DNA of 64,000 nucleotides, from NCBI GenBank assembly GCA_964447175.1, contig CAYURP010000009.1:1-64000 (forward strand), read 5' to 3'. Positions 16,954 through 24,988 of the stretch are shown one piece after another. A model generated the notes under the pieces. The model worked only from the letters and a program-made list of their open reading frames with translations, searched no databases and had not been told where the DNA came from. Each line of letters opens with the position of its first letter. Position 1 is the stretch's first letter. The DNA comes from CAYURP01 sp964447175. GTDB taxonomy: Bacteria; Zixibacteria; MSB-5A5; SM23-73-2. Made by a program: the position numbers and the translations under genes.

Positions 16954-17841
16954 TTATTTTTGCTCTTTTATGGATATATATCCGATTATTTTGTAGATAA
17001 GCCTGGCAACCAGAAAATCAGGAGTTATAATTCCGGGTAGGGGTGAGAGTTCGACCAGATCAAAGCCCACCACGTTTTTATTCTGTATAACCTTTTTTAA
17101 GAAATCCAGGGTCTCATACCACCCGGATCCACCGGGCTCCGGGGTTCCCACCGCAGGCATAATAGAAGGATCAAGGAAGTCCAAATCAAATGTAATATAC
17201 ACATTCTCTGATAAAAGGGCTAACATCTCATCAACAAACTCAGGTTCATCTTTAATGTCTCGGGCACAGAATATCTTTATCTTCTCTTTTTTAGCAAAAG
17301 CAATTTCCTCTTTACTTATATTTCTTATGCCCACTCCCACATAATCACAGAACTCATTTATTCTTTTCATTACACAGGCGTGGCTGTACTTTGAACCCTG
17401 ATAGGATTCTCTTAGATCAGCATGGGCATCCAGCTGCAGAACGGATAGGTTCTTGTATTTTTCTTTATGGGCTTTAACCAGACCAATGCTTATGGTGTGT
17501 TCACCCCCCAAACCGATTAAAATCCTTTTTTTGTCAACCAGACCTTTTGCTAGTCTATGGATTTTTTCTACCATCTTCTGCGGATCGGAGACATTAGGCT
17601 CTAATTCATTTAGAGTGCAAATACCTTGCCTATAAGGTTCTATCCTCATTTCCTCATCATAGAATTCCACCTGCTTGGAGGCATTAATTATTGCCTGAGG
17701 ACCCTCTTTGGTACCCGCTTTATAAGATGAGGTGGCTTCATAAGGGATGGGCAAGATTACAAATCTGGACTTTCCAAAATCTGCATATTTTTCAGAAATA
17801 CCCAGGAAATTATGAGGGGTAAATAGATCTTTATTAATCAA
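16954..17841 (-). CDS. speB: Agmatinase / ureohydrolase
   Basis: SpeB hydrolyses agmatine to putrescine and urea with a dimanganese centre. The 295-residue protein carries the ureohydrolase metal signatures: H115 in 'GGEHT', D138-A-H140-A-D142 in 'QLDAHADLR', and D219/D221 in 'FDLDFLDP'. The 'STHAxxM/RR' region appears as 'KYSHACVMKR'. It is the last gene of pdaD, deoxyhypusine-synthase-like, speB, which makes agmatine the likely substrate rather than arginine or formiminoglutamate. It lies 25 nt after the preceding stop codon. Confidence 0.9.
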   Translation of the reverse strand: MINKDLFTPHNFLGISEKYADFGKSRFVILPIPYEATSSYKAGTKEGPQAIINASKQVEFYDEEMRIEPYRQGICTLNELEPNVSDPQKMVEKIHRLAKGLVDKKRILIGLGGEHTISIGLVKAHKEKYKNLSVLQLDAHADLRESYQGSKYSHACVMKRINEFCDYVGVGIRNISKEEIAFAKKEKIKIFCARDIKDEPEFVDEMLALLSENVYITFDLDFLDPSIMPAVGTPEPGGSGWYETLDFLKKVIQNKNVVGFDLVELSPLPGIITPDFLVARLIYKIIGYISIKEQK

Positions 17842-17866
17842 TTAAAGCCTCTTTGATTAAACCCAG

Positions 17867-18901
17867 CTAATATTTGATTTTAAAATCACCTTCCAGCTCG
17901 AATTTCGGAAACTTCCTTTTTTTGAGATTATCCTTTTCACTCTGGGATAGGGCCGTAACTAAAAAAGGAAAGGCTATGGTGGCATCCGAATGGACCGTGG
18001 TCATTTTAGCCTTTTTGTGGATTTTGCCCCAGGATTGAGCTTCCTTAAAAGTACATCCGGAAAGCCCGCCCCAGTATGGTGCATCGGTTGTAATCTGGAT
18101 GGCATACTGGTGTCCTGGTATCTTACTGTTGGTATAAAAAGAGGCAGTCACCTCTGCCTGCTGAATGAAATTCTTGGGAACACCACCTCCTAAGTAAATC
18201 ACACCTGTATTGAGACAGTTGATAACTATATCTGCCGTCTCATTCACGTCCTGGATAACATCGAATAAGAAGTTTCTCTTGAATTTTCTATTGTGGATGG
18301 CAACAGCGATTCCGATAGAGGAATCCGCAACCGCCGGGCAATAGATAGGAACCTGAGCCTCGAAGGCTGACGTCAAAATCCCGTCATTTTTCTTTATCTT
18401 AGAAAGTTCCTTTCCCAAGAGAAAGAAGAACTCCCTGGTGGTGTAAGCTCTGGTTGGATCCAGAGTGAACATAAACATATCGCTTATCCAATTATCCGTT
18501 TTCCTGAACTCGGATTCCAACGCAAATGTATCGTAGATTCGATCAATACCCTTATCTTTAAGCAGGACATCATCCGCATGTTCATCTCCCATAAAATGAT
18601 ATCTTCCCATGGTCTCATGGCAGTCGTGAAACAGATTGGCGCCGGTGGAAACCAAACAGTCGATAAATCTATTCTTGATCAGATATGCTATCATTTCCCG
18701 GAAGCCCGCCGGAACCAAAGCTCCTGCCAAACCCAGGAAAATGGTGAGATTCCCTTTCAACATCTCCTTCCAGATATCTAAAGCTCGGGAAAGGGCTCTG
18801 CCCTGAAAGGAGATATGCCCCATTTTCCCCAGGAGTTGATCAATATTTTTGTCTGGTTCGATCTTAAAAGGTTTTGTAGGCTCTTTTAGAAAATCTTCCA
18901 T
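17867..18901 (-). CDS. Deoxyhypusine-synthase-like aminobutyl transferase (probable polyamine synthase)
   Basis: A member of the deoxyhypusine synthase family, which moves an aminobutyl group via an enzyme-lysine imine with NAD. I start at ATG 18901 because GAGAGG lies 9 nt upstream; earlier TTG and ATG codons (18919, 18910) are badly spaced. This gives 344 residues. The active-site lysine is conserved in 'SWGKI' (K293), with 'GGGVPKNFI' and 'HSDATIAFPFLV' as in the family. Bacteria lack eIF5A, so bacterial members act on small amines, typically making homospermidine or spermidine-like products. Its place between arginine decarboxylase and agmatinase supports a polyamine role here. Confidence 0.87.
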   Translation of the reverse strand: MEDFLKEPTKPFKIEPDKNIDQLLGKMGHISFQGRALSRALDIWKEMLKGNLTIFLGLAGALVPAGFREMIAYLIKNRFIDCLVSTGANLFHDCHETMGRYHFMGDEHADDVLLKDKGIDRIYDTFALESEFRKTDNWISDMFMFTLDPTRAYTTREFFFLLGKELSKIKKNDGILTSAFEAQVPIYCPAVADSSIGIAVAIHNRKFKRNFLFDVIQDVNETADIVINCLNTGVIYLGGGVPKNFIQQAEVTASFYTNSKIPGHQYAIQITTDAPYWGGLSGCTFKEAQSWGKIHKKAKMTTVHSDATIAFPFLVTALSQSEKDNLKKRKFPKFELEGDFKIKY

Positions 18902-18951
18902 TGGAGACATTCCTCTCAATAATTGAAGCGAACTCTGCCCGGTCTTAGAAT

Positions 18952-19536
18952 TTATATCAGGGAAATTGCGCTTTGAAGATCATTATCTCCATGTATAAAT
19001 ATGGCAGCAGCCACCACCGAGGTCCACAGACCGTTTTTATCTCCCTGGGCTGACTGGGTCACATTAGTAGTATGGACTATCTTGCCAGACATCTTCCAGG
19101 TCTCCTTTTTCTCGTCATAGGATTTATCCACGTCAAAATCTATGCCCAGAGTCATGGCTAACATAGTGGCTGCCAGATCCTCCGCATAATCCCCAGCTTT
19201 TTTCTCCGTCTGACCAAAAGCATAGTGTTCGGAAAGATAGCCATAATGACTTTTGTCCATGGGTATAGCAAGTCCCACAGAAGCGGAGATGAGACGATTG
19301 GGTTCGTTAGTGGAATTCCTGCTCATCACCGTAAAAACGATCTGTCCATCCTCTAAAAGTCTGAGACCCGCTGATTTGGTAATGTGTTTACATCCCGGTG
19401 GGAAAATGGAGGAAACATTTACTAAATTAAAGCGCTCGATTCGGGCTGAGCGCAAAGCCAGCTCAAAACTTGAGAGCTTTTCTTTGTGCTTCCCTACCCC
19501 TTTAGTTAAAAAAACTTTTTTGGGAATTAACGTCAT
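18952..19536 (-). CDS. pdaD: Pyruvoyl-dependent arginine decarboxylase
   Basis: Decarboxylates arginine to agmatine using a pyruvoyl group made by self-cleavage. The Ser-Ser cleavage site is present as 'NVSSIFPPGC' (S42-S43 from ATG 19536), with the family's 'GKHKEKLSSFELALRSARIE' and 'SASVGLAIP'. Length (194 residues) is normal. The start ATG 19536 has a strong SD (GGAGGAGG) about 5 nt upstream; a GTG two codons earlier lies inside that SD. This enzyme type is typical of archaea and of scattered bacteria, in contrast to the PLP-dependent SpeA. First gene of the polyamine cluster. Confidence 0.92.
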   Translation of the reverse strand: MTLIPKKVFLTKGVGKHKEKLSSFELALRSARIERFNLVNVSSIFPPGCKHITKSAGLRLLEDGQIVFTVMSRNSTNEPNRLISASVGLAIPMDKSHYGYLSEHYAFGQTEKKAGDYAEDLAATMLAMTLGIDFDVDKSYDEKKETWKMSGKIVHTTNVTQSAQGDKNGLWTSVVAAAIFIHGDNDLQSAISLI

Positions 19537-19610
19537 CTCCACCTCCTCCGGATTAAGGTGAATAATTGCTAATTATTTTTATAGCTTTTAAATTTACTTA
19601 GAATTCTTAG

Positions 19611-19629
19611 AAAAAGCAATAATTATTGC
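19611..19629 (-). terminator. Probable intrinsic terminator of the GxDxY-repeat gene
   Basis: On the minus strand GCAATAATTATTGC, a self-complementary hairpin, is followed by five T residues. It begins 7 nt after the stop codon of the repeat-protein gene. The stem is AT-rich, so termination may be inefficient. Confidence 0.45.
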
Positions 19630-19635
19630 AAAAAA

Positions 19636-21618
19636 TTATTCTTTTATCTCTGTATCTAAGCCTGCTCCTTTCTCCGTATCCAGAGGAAGTTCAATATTGA
19701 CTCCCTTCTGGGTCCAGAGAGAATCATCTTTAGCAAAGGGTTTGGAATATTTATCCTTGCCTCCGGTGTCCAGAAAAAGACCCAGACAGAGCATATGATC
19801 CCTTAGAGAACCCCGGGATCCGATATTTGCTCTTCCCAGAGTAGTAGCCTCTTCAACATTGTATTTATCGTTTCCGGATTTGTCCCAGAATATGCCCACA
19901 CCGTTAGCATTTCCACCCCCCAGGCTCAAATTTGGGGCATCGTAGACATCATCACCGGACTCATCCACAAGATATCCAATGGTGAAATCATGCCCTGCTC
20001 CCTGAGCCATATTCATAGTCGCTTTATAATGATCATTGCCACCCCCATCCCTTAAGATACCCACCCCAAAATGGGCGCCGGAGCCCTGAACATACCAGAT
20101 GCCGGAATAGTTGTCAGCTCCCTCTTCATCCACCAAAATCCCTACGCTATACCAGTAGGCACAGCCCTGAGCAAACACCCCGGCTGAGTAGAAATCGTCC
20201 CCCTGCATATCCAGAAGCATTCCCATTCCCCCTGCCAAAGAATGCCCGTCTACAAAATCTGCTCTCCAGCCGAATCCCACTCCCTGGCTCATGCTGGTAT
20301 TATGCTCTTTGGTCTGAGATGAGGGAAAGTCTATTGAGGAGTCGTTAGCTATGTATTGATCATTACCCTTCATATCCACCAAAATCCCCATACCTTTGGT
20401 AAATCCAAATCCCTGCGAGCAAAAATAAGTTTTATAATTATCCTCCCCTTGCAGATCAGATAGAACTCCTATACCGAATGCTCCTGAACCCTGGGAGGTG
20501 GTGTAGGAATCATACAGGTCTTTCCCCTCAAAATCTAAGATTCCTCCCACGCCAAAAAGACCGCAACCCAAAGAGAGGTCTCTGCTTTTGTATTTGTCAT
20601 CTCCTTTTAAATCGATTAAATACCCGTAACCGAATACTCCGGCACCAAAAGAGGGCGATTGATCAGCTGATTCATAGGTATCGTTACCTCCCAGATCGAT
20701 CAGAATGGATATGGGGTGATCGTAGTCCCGGGAAGCAGCTCCGGATTTGTAAAGATCATCCCCACCCACATCCACCAGGATGAAATATTCATTTTCCTCA
20801 TTGAAATTATTTCTCCCATCATTTATCACAATTTCACCTAAGGGAGTGGAAAAGATAAATTCAAATTCCTGTTCCAAGCTAAGTTTTTTCAGGCTATCCG
20901 CAACCATATCACAAGCCAAAGCCAAATCCTCAGCACCGGTATAAAGATACCGGTAATCGACCTGATGAATGAAATCATAGAATTCCGGAGTCAAATCTCC
21001 CTCCTCGGTGGTCAGAAGCAAGGCAGCTTGTTCATACATCTTTTGCATAAGAAACATGTCTTTCACTTTCCTGAAAGCCAGATTCCTCCATTTATAGGAA
21101 TCCAGTGCAGTATATATCAAAAAAGCAACCTGTTTACTTAGATCTAAGGGGATCGAATTTGTCATTACTTTCAGACTCTCAGCTTCTTTTAAAGAAAGCT
21201 CCTGATCCATTTTACAGTAAAGCAGATAAATTGCCTGATATAAAGCCTCACCGGATTCTGTTTTTTTCAGGTTCTCCTCCAGAGGATTTTTAATCAAACC
21301 TCTTCTTACCCCTTCGTCCACCCTTCGGGAGCTGAAACCGATCAGCTCTTTCAAGGAGCCTGAGTTTTTTGCCACGGCATTTTTGAATTCGTTTGTATAT
21401 GCTGGTATTTTAAAGAAATCGCTGTGAAGAATGGTGAAGACAGGCAAAACGAATTCATCTCCACCGAAGTTTTTCATATCCAGCCGATCGAACTTACAGG
21501 TCTTCTTTGTTAGGTTGACCTCCTTTAATGCTCTCTCAAAGAGATCGGCGCTCTCCTGAGCAGAAATCAAGTTGGGAAAGATCCAGACTATGATAAGAAA
21601 TATGCAAATTTTTTTCAT
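19636..21618 (-). CDS. Secreted protein with twelve GxDxY beta-repeats, function unknown
   Basis: I do not recognise a named family. From ATG 21618 (chosen because 'MKKICIFLIIVWIFPNLISA' is a signal peptide; ATG 21642 and TTG 21648 are alternatives) the protein has 660 residues. Residues 20-280 look alpha-helical. Residues about 285-630 hold twelve copies, each about 25-35 residues, of a unit with consensus 'G(I/V)L(V/I)D..G.D.Y....SQG.G'. The Asp/Gly-rich turns (GGDD, GGND, KGDD, QGED) spaced this way suggest a beta-solenoid that may bind calcium, loosely like RTX repeats but with a different motif. The tail (631-660) is acidic. It lies upstream of the polyamine genes on the same strand but has its own terminator. 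Confidence 0.7.
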   Translation of the reverse strand: MKKICIFLIIVWIFPNLISAQESADLFERALKEVNLTKKTCKFDRLDMKNFGGDEFVLPVFTILHSDFFKIPAYTNEFKNAVAKNSGSLKELIGFSSRRVDEGVRRGLIKNPLEENLKKTESGEALYQAIYLLYCKMDQELSLKEAESLKVMTNSIPLDLSKQVAFLIYTALDSYKWRNLAFRKVKDMFLMQKMYEQAALLLTTEEGDLTPEFYDFIHQVDYRYLYTGAEDLALACDMVADSLKKLSLEQEFEFIFSTPLGEIVINDGRNNFNEENEYFILVDVGGDDLYKSGAASRDYDHPISILIDLGGNDTYESADQSPSFGAGVFGYGYLIDLKGDDKYKSRDLSLGCGLFGVGGILDFEGKDLYDSYTTSQGSGAFGIGVLSDLQGEDNYKTYFCSQGFGFTKGMGILVDMKGNDQYIANDSSIDFPSSQTKEHNTSMSQGVGFGWRADFVDGHSLAGGMGMLLDMQGDDFYSAGVFAQGCAYWYSVGILVDEEGADNYSGIWYVQGSGAHFGVGILRDGGGNDHYKATMNMAQGAGHDFTIGYLVDESGDDVYDAPNLSLGGGNANGVGIFWDKSGNDKYNVEEATTLGRANIGSRGSLRDHMLCLGLFLDTGGKDKYSKPFAKDDSLWTQKGVNIELPLDTEKGAGLDTEIKE

Positions 21619-21718
21619 TTTTTGCTCAGAGATTATCCTCATCTGCAATTTTGAATTATATTAAATTATGATTACTTGTCAATTAAAGAATTCAACCAAA
21701 CTAAATAAATCTTTTTCT

Positions 21719-21746
21719 TTGACAACTCTCTTTTGAAATTTATATT
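21719..21746 (+). promoter_or_regulatory. Probable sigma70-type promoter for the S9 peptidase
   Basis: TTGACA (21719-21724), 16-bp spacer, TATATT (21741-21746), about 48 bp before the start codon. The SD is GGAGGT at 21781-21786. Confidence 0.55.
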
Positions 21747-21793
21747 TAGTCTAAAGTTAAGCGAAAATCAAAAGCTTCACGGAGGTATCTGAG

Positions 21794-23677
21794 ATGCAAA
21801 ACAGGATTTACTCAAAAAAGAGTGTGGGGATTTTAACTGTTTTACTATTTCTCTTTTTATCCGGGGCGTTACAGGCTCAGGACAGTCTCTACGTTCCTGA
21901 CATTGAGACTTTCATGCAGATCGGTTATGCTGACAGTCCCCGGCTAACCCAAGATGGTAAAACCCTCTTCTTCCAAACCGGATTTACCGGGGTGGACCAG
22001 TTGTATCGGCTGGATACATCCGGCTGGCCCTATCAGCTTACTTTTCTTCCCGATGGAATCATGTTCTATTCCCTTTCTACGGATGGAAAAAAGGCAATAG
22101 TAGGAGCAGCCAAAGGCGGAGATGAGCAAGCCCAGCTTTTCCTTTTAGATACCAAAACCGGACAGATCGCCCAGCTCACGGACAAACCTGAGGTACGTCA
22201 CGGAAGCCCCACCTGGTCCCCGGATAACCAGAAGATATACTTCTTCAATAACCAGACAAATCTAAAAGACTTTCACATCTACTCTCTGGACTTGAAAACC
22301 AAAAAACAGGATAAAGTCTTCGAGTTTGAGGGGTGGAACTCAGTGGCAGATATCTCCGATGATGGCAAGTATCTTTTAATTTCCCATTATCCATCCAATG
22401 TCAACAACGACATTTATTTTGTGGATTTAGCCACCCTGAAATATGAGAATATCACTCCCCATAAAGAGGACTACGAATTCGAATATGCAAATTTTTCAAA
22501 GGATGCCAACACAGTCTACCTGGTATCCAATATGAACAAAGATGGGATTATGAGATTAGCTAAAATAGATATAACCACCAAAAATCTCACCTTCTGGGGA
22601 GAGGAGTCAAACTGGGAAGTGGAAGGTCTTTCCATTTCCCCTGACCGGAGATATCTGGGTTGGGTGATCAACGAGGAAGGCTATGGTAAGCTCAAATTAT
22701 GGGATCTAAAAAGGAAAACTGAAATCCCGGTTCCCGATTTAAAGGGAATAATTCAGGGGGGTTCCTTTTCAGATGTAGGTTCAGTGGCTTTTACTTTCAG
22801 CAGCCCCACCAAGACCAGCGATATCTGGATCTGGGACTGGACAAAACCAGAATTGCTTAAAATCACCCATTCGGTAATGGCGGGAATAGATCCCTCTCTT
22901 TTTGTTGAGCCTATCTTGATTAAATATAAAAGCTTTGACGGGTTGGAGATTCCCGCATTTCTCTACCTGCCTTCCGATTATCAAGGAAAACCCATTCCCT
23001 TTGTGATTCACGCTCATGGTGGGCCTGAGTCCCAGTACCGGCCCAGCTTCGCCAGACATTTCCAGTATCTTCTTCTGAACGGGTATGGCATCTTGGCTCC
23101 CAATATCCGGGGAAGTTCCGGATACGGGAAAGAATATCTGATGATGGATAATTACAAAAAAAGACTGGATTCCATAAAAGATATAGCCGAAGGCGCCAGA
23201 TGGCTCATTAAAAATGGATATACCACAGAAGATAGATTGGCCATAAAAGGAGGATCATACGGCGGGTATGTAGTGATGGCAGCATTAACTGAAAATCCTG
23301 ATCTTTTTGCCGCCGGGATCGACGAGGTCGGCATAGTCAATTTTGTGACCTTTTTGGAGAACACCAAAGCTTACCGGCGGGAGCTAAGGGAGTCAGAGTA
23401 TGGTCCCTTAACAGATAAAGAATTTCTGAAAAGCATCTCCCCTGTTCACAAAGTTGATAAAATCAAAGCTGCGCTTCTGGTGATTCACGGAGAGAATGAC
23501 CCCCGGGTTCCAGTGGGCGAAGCCAGACAGGTGATCGAGGCTGTGAGGGTTCAGGGCGGAGAGGTGGACAGTTTGATATTTCCTGATGAAGGTCATGGAA
23601 TAGCTAAACTATCCAACAGATTGGTAGCATATCGAAAGATGGTCGATTTCCTGGATGCTCACTTGAAGAAAGAGTGA
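21794..23677 (+). CDS. S9 family prolyl oligopeptidase, secreted
   Basis: An exported serine peptidase of the prolyl-oligopeptidase/DPP-acylaminoacyl peptidase family, 627 residues. A signal peptide (1-28, ending 'GALQA') precedes a beta-propeller built from PD40/WD40-like blades (about 35-370, 'SPTWSPDNQKIYFF', 'SISPDRRYLGWV'), which gates access to the C-terminal alpha/beta-hydrolase. The catalytic triad is visible: Ser488 in 'GGSYGGY', the Asp in 'HGENDPRVP' (near 570) and the His in 'DEGHGI' (near 601). It likely cleaves short peptides in the periplasm or outside the cell. It is a single gene with its own promoter. Confidence 0.92.
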   Translation: MQNRIYSKKSVGILTVLLFLFLSGALQAQDSLYVPDIETFMQIGYADSPRLTQDGKTLFFQTGFTGVDQLYRLDTSGWPYQLTFLPDGIMFYSLSTDGKKAIVGAAKGGDEQAQLFLLDTKTGQIAQLTDKPEVRHGSPTWSPDNQKIYFFNNQTNLKDFHIYSLDLKTKKQDKVFEFEGWNSVADISDDGKYLLISHYPSNVNNDIYFVDLATLKYENITPHKEDYEFEYANFSKDANTVYLVSNMNKDGIMRLAKIDITTKNLTFWGEESNWEVEGLSISPDRRYLGWVINEEGYGKLKLWDLKRKTEIPVPDLKGIIQGGSFSDVGSVAFTFSSPTKTSDIWIWDWTKPELLKITHSVMAGIDPSLFVEPILIKYKSFDGLEIPAFLYLPSDYQGKPIPFVIHAHGGPESQYRPSFARHFQYLLLNGYGILAPNIRGSSGYGKEYLMMDNYKKRLDSIKDIAEGARWLIKNGYTTEDRLAIKGGSYGGYVVMAALTENPDLFAAGIDEVGIVNFVTFLENTKAYRRELRESEYGPLTDKEFLKSISPVHKVDKIKAALLVIHGENDPRVPVGEARQVIEAVRVQGGEVDSLIFPDEGHGIAKLSNRLVAYRKMVDFLDAHLKKE

Positions 23678-23710
23678 ACCTGTAAATTAAGGGTTATCTA
23701 ATATTTTTGG

Positions 23711-24973
23711 GTGGAGAATATGAAATTCATAGCTGACTTACATCTTCATTCCAGATACAGCCGGGCTACATCTAGGGATATGGAAGTTGAAACCCTGGCT
23801 AAGTGGGCAAAGATAAAGGGAATCGATCTTTTAGGAACCGGCGATTATACCCACCCCACCTATTTTGCCGAGCTCAAACAGAAACTGGAATCAAAAGGAA
23901 ATGGGCTTTTTGTGCTTAAAAACGATAAAAAGGACGTGCACTTCATCCTAAGTACTGAAGTAAATAACATTTTTCATCAAAAAGGAAGATTAAGAAAGAT
24001 ACATACCCTGATCTTTGCTCCCTCATTTGAGGTGGTGGAAAAGATAAACCGGAATTTGTTAGGTCTAGGAAACTTACATTCAGATGGGAGACCCATCTTT
24101 ACATTTCCGGTAAAGGATTTAATTAAAATTATACTGGATGTATCAGAGGAATGCTATATAGTCCCTGCTCACGCCTGGACCCCCTGGTTTTCCATATTCG
24201 GGGCGAATTCCGGTTTTGATTCCATTGAGGAGTGTTTTGAGGAGGAATCCAGACATATCTCTGCAATCGAGACAGGTCTTTCATCTGACCCATCAATGAA
24301 CTGGAGATGGTCCAAGCTGGACAACATAACTTTGATCTCCAACTCCGATGCCCATTCTCCCTCTAAAATAGGAAGAGAGGCAAACGTTTTCGACTGTGAG
24401 CTTTCCTACGATGAGATCATCGGAGCAATAAAAAACAAAGACAAAAAGAAATTCTTATACACCATAGAGTTTTTTCCGGAGGAAGGTAAGTATCATTACG
24501 ACGGGCACAGAAACTGCGGGGTGCTCCTTTCGCCTGAGGAGACCAGAAAAAACAAGGGGATCTGTCCGGTATGCAAAAGAAAATTAACAATAGGGGTAAT
24601 GAGCCGGGTCGACTCTTTAGCAGATAGACCACCGGGATTTGAACCTGAAAATGCCATACCCTATAAGAATCTCATACCTCTGGTGGAGATAATAGCCGAG
24701 GCTCTGGGACAGGGACCTGATACCAAAGGTGTTCAAACCACCTACGAGCAGTTGGTGCAAAGATTCAAAAGCGAATTCCATATACTGCTTGATCTCGAAT
24801 TAGAGGAATTATCTTCAGGAACCCCACCCAAAATAGTGGAAGGCATTAAAAGAATGAGACAGGGCAAAATCAATATCGTTCCCGGGCACGATGGGGTCTA
24901 CGGCAAAATCCAGATCTTCGGCGAAAAACAAGAGCAAAAAGTCTCTGACCAAGAACAGATGGATCTGTTTTAA
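23711..24973 (+). CDS. Endonuclease Q (PHP-domain deaminated-DNA endonuclease)
   Basis: EndoQ nicks DNA 5' of uracil, hypoxanthine, xanthine or abasic sites. The 420-residue protein has the N-terminal PHP fold with metal ligands H11-x-H13 ('DLHLHSRYSRAT'), D45 and H48 ('GTGDYTHP'), 'HAWTPWFSIFG', and 'SNSDAHSPSKIGREAN'. A zinc site follows (H266-x2-C269 and C285-x2-C288), then the C-terminal helical region with 'SRVDSLADRP'. The very C-terminus is Q416-M-D-L-F420, which resembles a clamp-binding peptide. EndoQ is common in Thermococcales and rare in bacteria. A type IIG restriction gene starts 15 nt downstream. Confidence 0.88.
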   Translation: MENMKFIADLHLHSRYSRATSRDMEVETLAKWAKIKGIDLLGTGDYTHPTYFAELKQKLESKGNGLFVLKNDKKDVHFILSTEVNNIFHQKGRLRKIHTLIFAPSFEVVEKINRNLLGLGNLHSDGRPIFTFPVKDLIKIILDVSEECYIVPAHAWTPWFSIFGANSGFDSIEECFEEESRHISAIETGLSSDPSMNWRWSKLDNITLISNSDAHSPSKIGREANVFDCELSYDEIIGAIKNKDKKKFLYTIEFFPEEGKYHYDGHRNCGVLLSPEETRKNKGICPVCKRKLTIGVMSRVDSLADRPPGFEPENAIPYKNLIPLVEIIAEALGQGPDTKGVQTTYEQLVQRFKSEFHILLDLELEELSSGTPPKIVEGIKRMRQGKINIVPGHDGVYGKIQIFGEKQEQKVSDQEQMDLF

Positions 24974-24988
24974 TTTATATAATTTGTT

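Noticed and set aside
17867..18901. True deoxyhypusine synthase acting on a protein
   Set aside because: Bacteria lack eIF5A, and the neighbours are polyamine genes, so a small-molecule polyamine role is more likely.
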